In this document: in pieces, positions 7,785-15,319 of the stretch
How the letters are laid out: every line of letters begins with the position of its first letter
Numbering within the stretch: position 1 is the first letter of the stretch
Notes under the pieces: model-generated
Databases searched by the model: none
Seen by the model: only the letters and a program-made list of their open reading frames with translations
What the model was told of the DNA's origin: nothing
Made by a program: the position numbers and the translations under genes
Assembly (NCBI GenBank): GCA_905203015.1
Contig: CAJKUC010000008.1
Span: 32,373-96,372 of the forward strand
Length of the DNA: 64,000 nucleotides
Reading direction: 5' to 3'
From: an uncultured Christensenella sp.
Lineage (GTDB): Bacteria; Bacillota; Clostridia; Christensenellales; Borkfalkiaceae

Positions 7785-8579
7785 TTACTCTTCTTCGTCG
7801 TCGGGAAGATCCACGTTGTGGTACACTTCCTGTACGTCGTCGAGATCTTCGAGCGCGTCGAGCATATTCGTGAATACGCGAACTTTATCCTCGGGTAACG
7901 TGATTTTGTTCTGCGGAATCATAGCCACTTCCGCCTGCACGAAGCGGATTTTCGGCTCTTCTTCGTCGGAATGGCGGGATTTCGGAGCGGCAGCCATCAA
8001 CTCTTTGTTCTTCTCTTCAAAATACTTTCTCACATCGGAAAACGCTTCGGGAGAAGTGTAAATTTCATACACGTCGTCACTCACCACCACGTCGTCCGCA
8101 CCCGCGTCGAGCGCATACTCCGTCACGGTGTCTTCGTCCAGTTCCACGGTGCGTTCGATCACGATATAGCCCTTCGTATCGAAGTTGTAGGAAACGCAGC
8201 CGGTATTTCCCATAGAACCGCCGTGTTTGCCCATAATCGCGCGGATATCTCCCGCCGTACGGTTGTTGTTATCCGTAAGCGTGGTGATGATTACGGCAGA
8301 GCCCGCAGGCCCGTACCCTTCGTACGTCAATTCTTTATAATCCGCGCCGCTAAGTTCTCCCGCCGCGCGTTTGATGCTGCGCTGAATATTATCGTTAGGC
8401 ATATTCGCCGCTTTCGCTTTCGCGATGATATCGGCAAGTTTGCTGTTGGTATCGGGGTTCGGATTTCCCTTCGCCGCTACGGCGATTTCTCTGCCGATTT
8501 TGGTGAAGATACGACCTCTTGCCGCATCAGCCTTACCTTTTTTTGCCTGAATGTTATGCCATTTGCTATGTCCGGACAT
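7785..8579 (-). CDS. yebC: YebC/TACO1-family translation factor (PmpR-type)
   Basis: A 264-residue cytosolic protein beginning MSGHSKWHNIQAKKGKADA, the family signature, followed by IFTKIGREIAVAAKGNPNPD and the AGSAVIITTLTDNNNRTAGD block. The YebC family was long annotated as DNA-binding regulators; recent work links bacterial YebC-type proteins and mitochondrial TACO1 to relief of ribosome stalling on difficult peptides. This copy has a slightly longer C-terminus than usual, ending in an acidic LDALEDLDDVQEVYHNVDLPDDEEE-type tail. AGGAG lies 10 nt upstream of the ATG. It sits among translation and RNA-modification genes, which fits the translational role. Confidence 0.92.
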   Translation of the reverse strand: MSGHSKWHNIQAKKGKADAARGRIFTKIGREIAVAAKGNPNPDTNSKLADIIAKAKAANMPNDNIQRSIKRAAGELSGADYKELTYEGYGPAGSAVIITTLTDNNNRTAGDIRAIMGKHGGSMGNTGCVSYNFDTKGYIVIERTVELDEDTVTEYALDAGADDVVVSDDVYEIYTSPEAFSDVRKYFEEKNKELMAAAPKSRHSDEEEPKIRFVQAEVAMIPQNKITLPEDKVRVFTNMLDALEDLDDVQEVYHNVDLPDDEEE

Positions 8580-8726
8580 CTTTGTATTCTCCTCTTAATT
8601 TTTTGATTGCGACAAACGCCCGCAAAACGCTGCGACGTTTGCTTTTCCGCCCGATCGGCATTGCTGTTTTTTTTCGGAAAGCATTCCGAAATCCGCCCGG
8701 AAAACTTCCGCCTAAACCGTAATAAT

Positions 8727-8742
8727 CCCGTATTTTTACGGG
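8727..8742 (-). terminator. Short hairpin directly after trmH-like gene
   Basis: The arms CCCGTA and TACGGG with a four-A loop abut the stop codon at 8743 and are followed on the minus strand by ATTATTA. A weak intrinsic terminator is likely, but the T tract is interrupted. Confidence 0.45.
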
Positions 8743-9549
8743 CTAAAACCGCATTATTTTCAGAAATTTTTCTCTTCTCAGCGTATACATCGCCACGGCG
8801 GCAGCCACGCCCGCGTTCAGGCTTTCCTGCTCGCCCGCCATCGGGATCGCTACGGTATATTTCGCAGCCTTTCTCACCTCTTCGGAAATGCCGTTCGCTT
8901 CGTTTCCGATCGCCAGCGCGATTTTCTGCGGAGTAACAAACGAAAAGATATTTTCTCCGCCCATATCCGCGGCGATAATAGGCACGTCTTTCAGAAGATC
9001 GAGCGCCTCGCTTTTGGATACGTCGTACAGTTTCGTGAAGAAAACGCCGCTCATGCTCGATCGCACGCACTTCGGCGAATATGCGTCGGCGCATGAAACA
9101 AGATAAATTTCTTTGTACCCCGCCGCGTTAGCCGTGCGGATAATCGTACCGAGATTTCCGGGATCGGCTACGCCGTCGAGAAGCAAGCAATCGCCCTCGG
9201 GTGATTTCGGCGCGTATTGCGGAATTTTCACCGCGCACGCCACGCCCTGAGGCGTTTTTTCTTCGGAAAGATAAGAAAACGCGATTTCGGAAAGATAAGA
9301 AATTTTTTCTTCCGTAATTCCCCGTAAAGCAAGGGCTTTTCCGATTTTATCGGCGAATCTTCCCGCGTAATTTTCCGCAAAAAACACCCGCTCGATTTCC
9401 AGCCCTGCGGCCCCTGCGGCGATACATTCCGCCGTCATTTTTTCGCCTTCCACGAAAAACAATCCCGTGCGGACACGCCCCTTTTTCTCTTTTAAAAAAG
9501 CGGCTTCCTTAACGATCGGATTGTTTTTTGACGTGATCACCGTTTTCAA
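8743..9549 (-). CDS. TrmH/SpoU-family 2'-O-ribose RNA methyltransferase
   Basis: A 268-residue SPOUT enzyme that methylates a ribose 2'-OH in rRNA or tRNA using S-adenosylmethionine. The N-terminal substrate-binding domain (ITSKNNPIVKEA to GLFFVEGEKMTAECI) is followed by the knotted catalytic core with motif 1 LLDGVADPGNLGTIIRTANA, motif 2 IALAIGNEANGIS and motif 3 IPMAGEQESLNAGVAAAVAMY, all complete. The longest frame starts upstream with no good ribosome site. The TTG at 9547-9549 has GGAGG eight nucleotides upstream and gives the usual family N-terminus, so I use it. The terminator of the L20 operon ends upstream at 9585, consistent with an independent or readthrough-dependent unit. The site modified is unknown. 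Confidence 0.88.
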   Translation of the reverse strand: MKTVITSKNNPIVKEAAFLKEKKGRVRTGLFFVEGEKMTAECIAAGAAGLEIERVFFAENYAGRFADKIGKALALRGITEEKISYLSEIAFSYLSEEKTPQGVACAVKIPQYAPKSPEGDCLLLDGVADPGNLGTIIRTANAAGYKEIYLVSCADAYSPKCVRSSMSGVFFTKLYDVSKSEALDLLKDVPIIAADMGGENIFSFVTPQKIALAIGNEANGISEEVRKAAKYTVAIPMAGEQESLNAGVAAAVAMYTLRREKFLKIMRF

Positions 9550-9584
9550 AACGACGTGCCTCCGCGAAAATTCAAAATACAAGT

Positions 9585-9618
9585 AAAAAGCCTTTTAGCG
9601 TTATTCTAAAAGGCTTTT
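9585..9618 (-). terminator. Intrinsic terminator of the infC-rpmI-rplT operon
   Basis: A perfect 13-bp stem AAAAGCCTTTTAG/CTAAAAGGCTTTT with a 7-nt loop lies about 10 nt after rplT and ends in T residues on the minus strand. Confidence 0.88.
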
Positions 9619-9627
9619 GCGCTTTTT

Positions 9628-9978
9628 TTAAAGGGCTGCTTTCGCTTTTTCCGCCAACTGAGCGAACGCTTTCGCGTCGTTGATCGCGAGGTCCGCAAGA
9701 ACCTTTCTGTTCAGATCGATGTTCGCAGCGGAAAGACCGTGCATGAATTTGCTGTAAGAAAGCCCGTTCAGACGAGCCGCCGCATTGATACGGACGATCC
9801 AGAGTTTTCTGAAATCTCTCTTCTTTCTTCTTCTGCCGATGAACGCATAGTTCAGCGACTTCATCACCGCTTCGCGGGCGATACGATAAGATTTGCTCTT
9901 ATTTCCGAAATAGCCTTTGGAAAGTTTAAAAATTTTTCTACGCTTTTTAACGGCGTTCACACCTCTTTTAATACGCAT
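9628..9978 (-). CDS. rplT: Large-subunit ribosomal protein bL20
   Basis: A 116-residue basic protein beginning MRIKRGVNAVKKRRKIFKL, with the conserved block WIVRINAAARLNGLSYSKFM. L20 binds 23S rRNA early in large-subunit assembly. In Firmicutes it represses its own operon by binding a leader RNA that mimics its rRNA site, and such a leader is present here upstream of infC. Length and start match the family; AAGGAG precedes the ATG. It is the last gene of infC-rpmI-rplT, 15 nt after rpmI. Confidence 0.98.
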   Translation of the reverse strand: MRIKRGVNAVKKRRKIFKLSKGYFGNKSKSYRIAREAVMKSLNYAFIGRRRKKRDFRKLWIVRINAAARLNGLSYSKFMHGLSAANIDLNRKVLADLAINDAKAFAQLAEKAKAAL

Positions 9979-9993
9979 GTTCGTCTCTCCTTA

Positions 9994-10194
9994 TTAGTCC
10001 TTGTAGGGCATCATGTTCTTCACCGTATTTTCCTGAGTGGAAGATACGAGAGTCGTCTGACGAAGATTTCTTCTTCTCTTGCTCGTCTTGGTTTCGGCTT
10101 TGTGATTCTTGCCGCAGTGAGGTCTGTTGACCTTACCGCTGCCGGTCAGCCAGAAACGTTTTTTCGTACCGCTATGGGTTTTCTGTTTAGGCAT
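9994..10194 (-). CDS. rpmI: Large-subunit ribosomal protein bL35
   Basis: A 66-residue protein beginning MPKQKTHSGTKKRFWLTGSG, with the typical HCGKNHKAETKTSKRRRNL block. A longer open frame upstream is not used: the ATG at 10192-10194 has AGGAC nearby and gives the family length exactly. It is the middle gene of the infC-rpmI-rplT operon. Confidence 0.97.
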   Translation of the reverse strand: MPKQKTHSGTKKRFWLTGSGKVNRPHCGKNHKAETKTSKRRRNLRQTTLVSSTQENTVKNMMPYKD

Positions 10195-10293
10195 ATAACT
10201 TGTCCTCCGAATATAATTTCTTGGTTTATCTATCTTCTCCGCTCTTCCGCACATCAACGTCTCTTTGTACATTGCGGCGATCGCGGCCGAAAA

Positions 10294-10806
10294 TCATTGT
10301 TTCGCGGGCGAAAGCACCATTACGATGTTTCTTCCTTCTGCAAGCGGCTGTTTATCCATCACCGCTTTTCCTTCCAGCATGCCGAAGAAACGATTCATCA
10401 CGTCCACCCCCATGGAAGAACGCCCCATCTGACGCCCTCTCATACGGATCGACACTTTCACTTTGTTTCCTTCGGTGAGGAATTCGATCGTCTTTTTCGC
10501 TTTGATATTCAGATCTCCGACGTCGATCGTCATGGAAAGGTAAATTTCCTTGATTTCCACGGTTTTCTGATTCTTGCGGTTTTCTTTTTCTTTTTTCGCC
10601 TGCTCGAATTTAAATTTGCCGTAATTCATGATCTTGCAAACGGGCGGCACGGCAGCGGGCGATATTTTCACCAAATCCAAATTTTCTTCTTCCGCAAGCC
10701 GCAACGCTTCCGCCGCGCTCATTACGCCGAGCATTTCGCCCGTGGAAGAGATCACTCTCACTTCTCTGTCGCGGATTTCTCCGTTCATCTGATACTGGTC
10801 TTTGAT
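10294..10806 (-). CDS. infC: Translation initiation factor IF-3, probably starting at ATC
   Basis: IF-3 prevents subunit joining and checks start-codon choice on the 30S subunit. The N-domain MNGEIRDREVRVISSTGEML and C-domain IDVGDLNIKAKKTIEFLTEG are complete. With the proposed start the protein has 170 residues. The only start with a Shine-Dalgarno is the ATC at 10804-10806, preceded by GAGGT with an 8-nt spacer. The in-frame GTG at 10819-10821 falls against the attenuator T run with no ribosome site, and the internal ATG at 10786-10788 also has none. Rare AUU/AUC/AUA starts on infC are known in other bacteria and let IF-3 repress its own synthesis. The protein identity is certain; the start codon is an inference. 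Confidence 0.95.
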   Translation of the reverse strand: MKDQYQMNGEIRDREVRVISSTGEMLGVMSAAEALRLAEEENLDLVKISPAAVPPVCKIMNYGKFKFEQAKKEKENRKNQKTVEIKEIYLSMTIDVGDLNIKAKKTIEFLTEGNKVKVSIRMRGRQMGRSSMGVDVMNRFFGMLEGKAVMDKQPLAEGRNIVMVLSPAKQ

Positions 10807-10960
10807 AGTTGTGTACCTCACAAAAAAATTACGGGTCGCTTTGCACAAGCCACCCGTTTTTCGCTCTTTCGTCGCCGCATAACGCCGCGTATATCAGGAA
10901 AAAACTATCGAGCCGTACCGATTTCAAACCGCACGGCGAGAAGGTTGACTTCTGCTTTGC
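10807..10960 (-). ncRNA. L20-type leader RNA with transcription attenuator ahead of infC
   Basis: The 5' leader contains the recognisable GTCAACCTTCTCGCCG segment near its start and the GGGTGGCTTGTGC stem near its end, both typical of L20 leaders upstream of infC in Firmicutes. A hairpin at 10831-10857 (arms ACGGGT/ACCCGT with inner GCTT/AAGC) is followed by a T run ending 16 nt before the infC start, so it is an attenuator. L20 binding is expected to favour termination when free L20 accumulates. The leader boundary is set from the predicted promoter. Confidence 0.8.
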
Positions 10961-10966
10961 CTGAAT

Positions 10967-10996
10967 ATAATACCACGCGGAACGGCTTTCCGTCAA
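10967..10996 (-). promoter_or_regulatory. Sigma-A-like promoter of the L20 operon
   Basis: TTGACG (10991-10996) and TATTAT (10967-10972) on the minus strand, 18 nt apart. The predicted start near 10960 fits the beginning of the conserved leader sequence. Confidence 0.65.
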
Positions 10997-11156
10997 GCGT
11001 TTTTTTGCCGTTTTCCGTAAATTCGGAAATTTTTTTTGAAAAAGCGCAAAAAATTTTCTTTTCACCGTTTTTTCCGCCTTTCCTTAAAATTTCGTTTTCC
11101 GAAAACATAACGACGAAGCGGCACGCCCGCCCGCTATCCGTTTCCGTCAACTTTCG

Positions 11157-12014
11157 TTATTCGTCGAGGCGTTTTTTGAAATACGCCGCCACTTCCGCCA
11201 TAAATTTCGCCGCAGCGGGCATCAGTTCTTTCGGCATTTTTTCCGCGAACCGTATCGCTTCCAGCGTAATATCGCCCGCATAACGCACTTCTTTCATCGC
11301 TTCGATCACCGCAGAAAAATCTATCTTTTCTACGAACGGCAGCGTATGCGAATCTTCGTAAAAATTCACGTCGTGCAGGTGTATCGCCTGAAAATACCCG
11401 CCGAGTGCGCGGATCATCTCCGGCGCGGACGTGCCGAGCCCTTTCAGTTCCGCATGCCCTATATCGAGATTCGCGACGAATACGTCCTCCGGCAATAATT
11501 TCATGTGCGCCGTAAAACTTTCCGGCGAAGAACACGCCGCATCACAGATGCCCTTTTCCGAAAAATTCCACATATTTTCCACGCCGATTTTCACGCCGAA
11601 TTTCCTCGCGTACGGCGCAAGCGGAAGATACACTTTCCGCGCGTTCTCCTCAGCCGTATAATAATTGCACGGATGCACCACGCACACTTTCGCGCCGAGT
11701 ATGCCGCTTACTTCCAGCGCGCGGATCAGTTTTCCGGATATTTCCGCGTTGTATTTTTCGTCGCCGACGCGCGCGCTCGGAAAAGGCGCATGCGCCTGAT
11801 TGCAGGGAAGTTCGATCTCATCCGAATAAGCGCGCAACGCGCGCGCCCGATCGGCATAATTTTCCGAAGCGATCAGATCGTTATATCCCTTTCCGTTCAC
11901 CATAGAACAATCGTATGCGGTGAATCCGCTGTTTTTCAAAAGGAGCACGATTTCTTCCAATGTGCCGTAGGAATAGAATCCTTCCGTCGTAGTAGATATT
12001 TTTCTTCCGTTCAT
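11157..12014 (-). CDS. Sugar phosphate isomerase/epimerase-like TIM-barrel protein (AP endonuclease 2 superfamily)
   Basis: A 285-residue cytosolic protein of the xylose isomerase-like TIM-barrel family. Likely metal-ligand positions are visible: a histidine in NQAHAPFP, CVVHPCNYY, a glutamate in KIGVENMWNF, the aspartate and histidine in VANLDIGHAELKG, IHLHDVN and the late glutamate in ITLEAIRF. Such enzymes isomerise or epimerise sugars or inositols, and some cleave DNA at abasic sites; the substrate is unknown. The ATG at 12012-12014 is chosen because the longer frame would run through the thrS terminator. The ribosome site (GGGAAAAAG) is weak. Neighbours do not suggest a pathway. Confidence 0.75.
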   Translation of the reverse strand: MNGRKISTTTEGFYSYGTLEEIVLLLKNSGFTAYDCSMVNGKGYNDLIASENYADRARALRAYSDEIELPCNQAHAPFPSARVGDEKYNAEISGKLIRALEVSGILGAKVCVVHPCNYYTAEENARKVYLPLAPYARKFGVKIGVENMWNFSEKGICDAACSSPESFTAHMKLLPEDVFVANLDIGHAELKGLGTSAPEMIRALGGYFQAIHLHDVNFYEDSHTLPFVEKIDFSAVIEAMKEVRYAGDITLEAIRFAEKMPKELMPAAAKFMAEVAAYFKKRLDE

Positions 12015-12033
12015 GGCTTTTTCCCGATTTTTC

Positions 12034-12062
12034 AAAAGCCCCGCTTTTTTGCGAGGCTTTTC
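12034..12062 (-). terminator. Intrinsic terminator of thrS
   Basis: The arms AAAGCCTCGC/GCGGGGCTTT with a six-nt loop lie 15 nt after the thrS stop. On the minus strand the stem is followed by TTTTGA, so the T tract is short. Confidence 0.7.
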
Positions 12063-12076
12063 CGATTGCAATTGCG

Positions 12077-13984
12077 TTAAAACGCGGTTTTATCCGCGAT
12101 TTCTTTCACGATCGTTTTCACGAATTCGTCTACGGGCACCGCACCCGTATCGCCTTTATCTCTTCTGCGTACGGCAACGAGGTTGTCCGTCGCTTCTTTT
12201 TCGCCTACTACAAGCATATAAGGCACTTTATCCATCTGCGCTTCGCGGATCTTATAGCCGATTTTTTCGTTTCTGTCGTCCACCGTTACGCGCACGCCCT
12301 TTTCCGTAAGCGCGGCGGCAACCTTTTTCGCGTATTCGTTCTGCTTTTCCGTAATCGGCAGAATTTTCGCCTGCACGGGCGAGAGCCATACGGGAAATTT
12401 CCCCGCATAATGCTCGATCAGAATACCGATAAAGCGTTCGATCGATCCGTAAATTACGCGGTGCACCATGATCGGGCGATGCTTTTCGCCGTCTTCGCCC
12501 ACGTATTCCATCTCGAAACGCTGAGGAAGTTGGAAATCGAGTTGGATCGTTCCGCATTGCCACGTTCTGCCGATCGAATCTTCGAGGTGAAAATCGATCT
12601 TCGGGCCGTAGAACGCCCCGTCGCCCTCGTTCACGGTATATTCCGTGCCCATTTCTTCCAGCGCCTCGCGAAGCGCGTTCGTCGCGTTTTCCCAATCCTC
12701 GTCGCTGCCCATGCTGTTTTCGGGGCGGGTGGAAAGTTCCACGTGGTATTTAAAGCCGAAAAGCGTATACACTTCGTTGATCAGCCGCACTACGCCTTTG
12801 ATTTCGCTCGTAATCTGATCGGGCATCATGAAGATATGCGCGTCGTCCTGCGTGAAACAACGCACACGGAACAAACCGTGTAACTGCCCCGATTTTTCGT
12901 GGCGGTGCACCAGCCCGAGTTCGCCCATACGGATAGGCAGATCTTTATAGGAATGAGGTTCCGTTTTGTACACGAGCACGCCGCCGGGGCAGTTCATGGG
13001 TTTGATCGCATAATCTTCGCCGTCGATCTTCGTGGTGTACATATTGTCTTTATAGTGATCCCAATGCCCGCTGGTTTCCCACAGCGAACGGGAAAGCATA
13101 ATGGGCGTGGAAACTTCCACATACCCCTCGCGGCGATGAATCTGGCGCCAGTAATCGATCAGCGTGTTTTTCAGCACCATGCCGTTCGGAAGGAAGAACG
13201 GGAAGCCTTTTCCCTCGTTTAAAATCGTGAATATTTTCAGTTCTTTGCCGAGTTTGATATGGTCGCGTTTCTTCGCTTCTTCCAGCATGTTGAAATACGC
13301 TTCCATTTCGTCTTTCTTCGCAAACGCCGTTCCGTAAATACGGGTGAGCATCTTGTTGTGCTCGTCGCCGCGCCAATACGCGCCCGCGATACTCACCAGT
13401 TTGAACGCCTTGATTTTTCCCGTGGAAGGAAGATGCGGCCCTTTGCAAAGATCCACGAAATTGCCCTGCTTGTAGAAAGAAATTTCTTCGCCCTCGGGCA
13501 GATCTTCGATCAGTTCCACCTTGTAATTTTCCCCGAAGCCCTGCATATATTTAATCGCTTCTTCGCGGGGAAGGGTGAAACGCTCGATCGGGAAATTGCT
13601 CTTGATGATTCTCTGCATTTCCACTTCGATCTGCGCAAAATCGTTCATCGTGATCGGCGTCGTGAAATCAACGTCGTAATAAAAACCGTTGTCGATCACG
13701 GGTCCGATCGAAAGTTTGCAGGTGGGATAAATCGTCTTCAGAGCCTGCGCCAGCACGTGCGCGCAAGTATGGCGGTATACGTGAAGCCCGTCTTTATCTT
13801 TCAGCGACACGATTTCCAGCGTATCGCCGTTTTTCAGCGCTGCGAAAAGATCTTTGAGTTCGCCGTTCACTTTCGCGCATACGGCGTTTCTCGCAAGCCC
13901 CTCCGAAATTGCCTGCGCCGCCTGCATACAGGTGGCGTTTTCTTCCAACGATAATTTATCGCCGTTTTTAAGAATAATTTCCAT
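12077..13984 (-). CDS. thrS: Threonyl-tRNA synthetase
   Basis: A 635-residue class II synthetase charging tRNA-Thr. Domains in order: N-terminal TGS domain (MEIILKNGDKLSL to about 60), the editing/SAD domain with HTCAHVLAQALK and the later HLPSTGKIKAFKL block, and a catalytic core with VEVSTPIMLSRSLWETSGHW (motif 1 region), RCFTQDDAHIF (motif 2) and the C-terminal anticodon-binding domain (WLSPVQAKILPI). The longest frame extends 63 codons into the leader; the ATG at 13982-13984 has GGAGG and gives the standard length. A T-box leader precedes it, so expression should respond to uncharged tRNA-Thr. A YtxC-like gene lies directly upstream, as in Bacillus. Confidence 0.97.
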   Translation of the reverse strand: MEIILKNGDKLSLEENATCMQAAQAISEGLARNAVCAKVNGELKDLFAALKNGDTLEIVSLKDKDGLHVYRHTCAHVLAQALKTIYPTCKLSIGPVIDNGFYYDVDFTTPITMNDFAQIEVEMQRIIKSNFPIERFTLPREEAIKYMQGFGENYKVELIEDLPEGEEISFYKQGNFVDLCKGPHLPSTGKIKAFKLVSIAGAYWRGDEHNKMLTRIYGTAFAKKDEMEAYFNMLEEAKKRDHIKLGKELKIFTILNEGKGFPFFLPNGMVLKNTLIDYWRQIHRREGYVEVSTPIMLSRSLWETSGHWDHYKDNMYTTKIDGEDYAIKPMNCPGGVLVYKTEPHSYKDLPIRMGELGLVHRHEKSGQLHGLFRVRCFTQDDAHIFMMPDQITSEIKGVVRLINEVYTLFGFKYHVELSTRPENSMGSDEDWENATNALREALEEMGTEYTVNEGDGAFYGPKIDFHLEDSIGRTWQCGTIQLDFQLPQRFEMEYVGEDGEKHRPIMVHRVIYGSIERFIGILIEHYAGKFPVWLSPVQAKILPITEKQNEYAKKVAAALTEKGVRVTVDDRNEKIGYKIREAQMDKVPYMLVVGEKEATDNLVAVRRRDKGDTGAVPVDEFVKTIVKEIADKTAF

Positions 13985-14128
13985 AATATCTGCCTCCTGC
14001 CGCCTTACGCTTTCCGCGCCCGTGCGGCAATAATGATTTCGTAAATACTTTTGCGGAAAACTTACGTAAAAAACGGATCCGTAAGAAATTTCCGTCGATT
14101 TTTTCCGTTCGGCGTAATCGTAAGCAAT

Positions 14129-14435
14129 AAAAAAACGCCCTGAACTTTCCGATTTTCCGCACACAAAAAACAACGAAAAATCAAAAGTTTAAGGACGCAA
14201 AGAAACCCTCGCGCGGTTCCACCTTAATTGCCGCCGTTTCCGCCTTCCTCCGCTTCCGCGCTTTCCGGAAAAAGCGACGGTCGAAAGCGGACGAACAAAA
14301 AACAGCCGACCTCTTTTATTACGTTATATAATCCTGCCCGCGAAGCGGTTTCGCTTTTTCCCGGAATAACCGACTTTCAGCCGCAGATCGGTCTCTCTGT
14401 GTTCCCGCATAAAAAAGTTACTTGTCATCGTGTAC
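14129..14435 (-). promoter_or_regulatory. T-box riboswitch of thrS
   Basis: Read on the minus strand, the leader starts with the GATGACAAGTAA element, has a stem I region with AGAGAG, and carries the T-box core AAGGTGGAACCGCG at 14212-14225, which pairs with the tRNA acceptor end. The competing terminator spans 14129-14197: CGTCCT plus AACTTT pair with AAAGTT plus AGGGCG, followed by seven T. The likely specifier is ACC in GCGAAACCGC, matching threonine; its exact placement is an inference. Uncharged tRNA-Thr should stabilise the antiterminator. Confidence 0.9.
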
Positions 14436-14439
14436 GGAT

Positions 14440-14468
14440 ATTTTAATACATTCCCGCGCGTTTGTCAA
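14440..14468 (-). promoter_or_regulatory. Sigma-A promoter of the thrS leader
   Basis: TTGACA (14463-14468) and TAAAAT (14440-14445) on the minus strand with a 17-nt spacer, starting 7 nt after the stop codon of the upstream gene. The predicted start near 14433 coincides with the first conserved T-box element. Confidence 0.8.
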
Positions 14469-14475
14469 CGGTTTT

Positions 14476-15174
14476 TCAGCAAAAAAACGTCTTTTCGGCA
14501 TAATATTTTTTCAGAAAGTCTTTCGTTCCCTCCGTCTGCTCGCCGAAACAGTATACAAGCCTCGCCCCCGAAAGCAGAATTTCTTTCGGCGCGGAATACT
14601 CCCCGATCAGCGCGCTCTTTTTCAACGGGCGATATTCTTCGTCGTACGCGGATTCACCCTGCAAAAATATCCGTCCCTCGCCCTCCGAAGATAAAAATTG
14701 CACAAACGAATACAGCGCGGCGGGAGAAAATTCGTTCGGCACGTACGAGGCGATCCGCACCCAACTTTCTTTCAGTTCCTGCAGACGAAAGAAAAACACG
14801 CCGTCGATTCTGTATTCGTCCAGCCCGGAGAGCCGCGTTTCGGTATATTTTTTATCCGTTTGGAAATCGGCGGAAACCAGCGCGGTGAGAAGCAATTCTC
14901 TTTCCTCTTGTTTAAGCGAAGGCAAAGGCAATAAATCGGAAAAAAAGCGATATTTATAGAACAGCACCAGCACTTCCGCCACGGCGGACGCCGTTTCTTT
15001 TCTCACGTACGGCTCGTATATTTTTTCCGTGGAAAATTCCACCGACGTGCGGTTTTTCAGGCAGGAAACGCCCGCAACGCAAGGCAGAGCGGAAAATTTT
15101 CCGCCCACTTTTTCGCTTACGTACGCTATACACCGATCGGGCTTCCCGTCTTTTGACACACGTATTTTTTCCAC
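14476..15174 (-). CDS. YtxC-like putative sporulation protein
   Basis: A 232-residue protein of uncertain function. The C-terminal part YRIDGVFFFRLQELKESWVR followed by NEFSPAALYSFVQFL resembles the YtxC family, in which an FxxFRL block is followed by an EFxxLLxxFV-type helix. The location directly upstream of thrS also matches ytxC-thrS order in Bacillus. There is no signal peptide. The GTG start lacks a clear Shine-Dalgarno, so the N-terminus is doubtful. YtxC has no established biochemical role. The call rests on a recalled pattern plus synteny and would need a profile search. Confidence 0.5.
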   Translation of the reverse strand: MEKIRVSKDGKPDRCIAYVSEKVGGKFSALPCVAGVSCLKNRTSVEFSTEKIYEPYVRKETASAVAEVLVLFYKYRFFSDLLPLPSLKQEERELLLTALVSADFQTDKKYTETRLSGLDEYRIDGVFFFRLQELKESWVRIASYVPNEFSPAALYSFVQFLSSEGEGRIFLQGESAYDEEYRPLKKSALIGEYSAPKEILLSGARLVYCFGEQTEGTKDFLKKYYAEKTFFC

Positions 15175-15206
15175 GCTATTATTGTATGCTTTTCGCCGCG
15201 AATTAT

Positions 15207-15235
15207 TTGACTTCTCCGCATTTTTCTGTTATAAT
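15207..15235 (+). promoter_or_regulatory. Sigma-A promoter of leuS
   Basis: TTGACT (15207-15212) and TATAAT (15230-15235) with a 17-nt spacer on the plus strand. The leader to the leuS ATG is only about 80 nt and shows no T-box, unlike thrS. Confidence 0.8.
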
Positions 15236-15319
15236 ATTTTCCGGCGGCGAAAAAGCCGCTTTACGAAGCCGCTTTGAATGGATACAAACGACGCAAAGCG
15301 CACGGAGGCAAAAACGATT

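Noticed and set aside
9739..11283. 514-codon plus-strand frame across the L20 operon
   Set aside because: It is antisense to rplT, rpmI, infC and the leader; the protein has no domain pattern.
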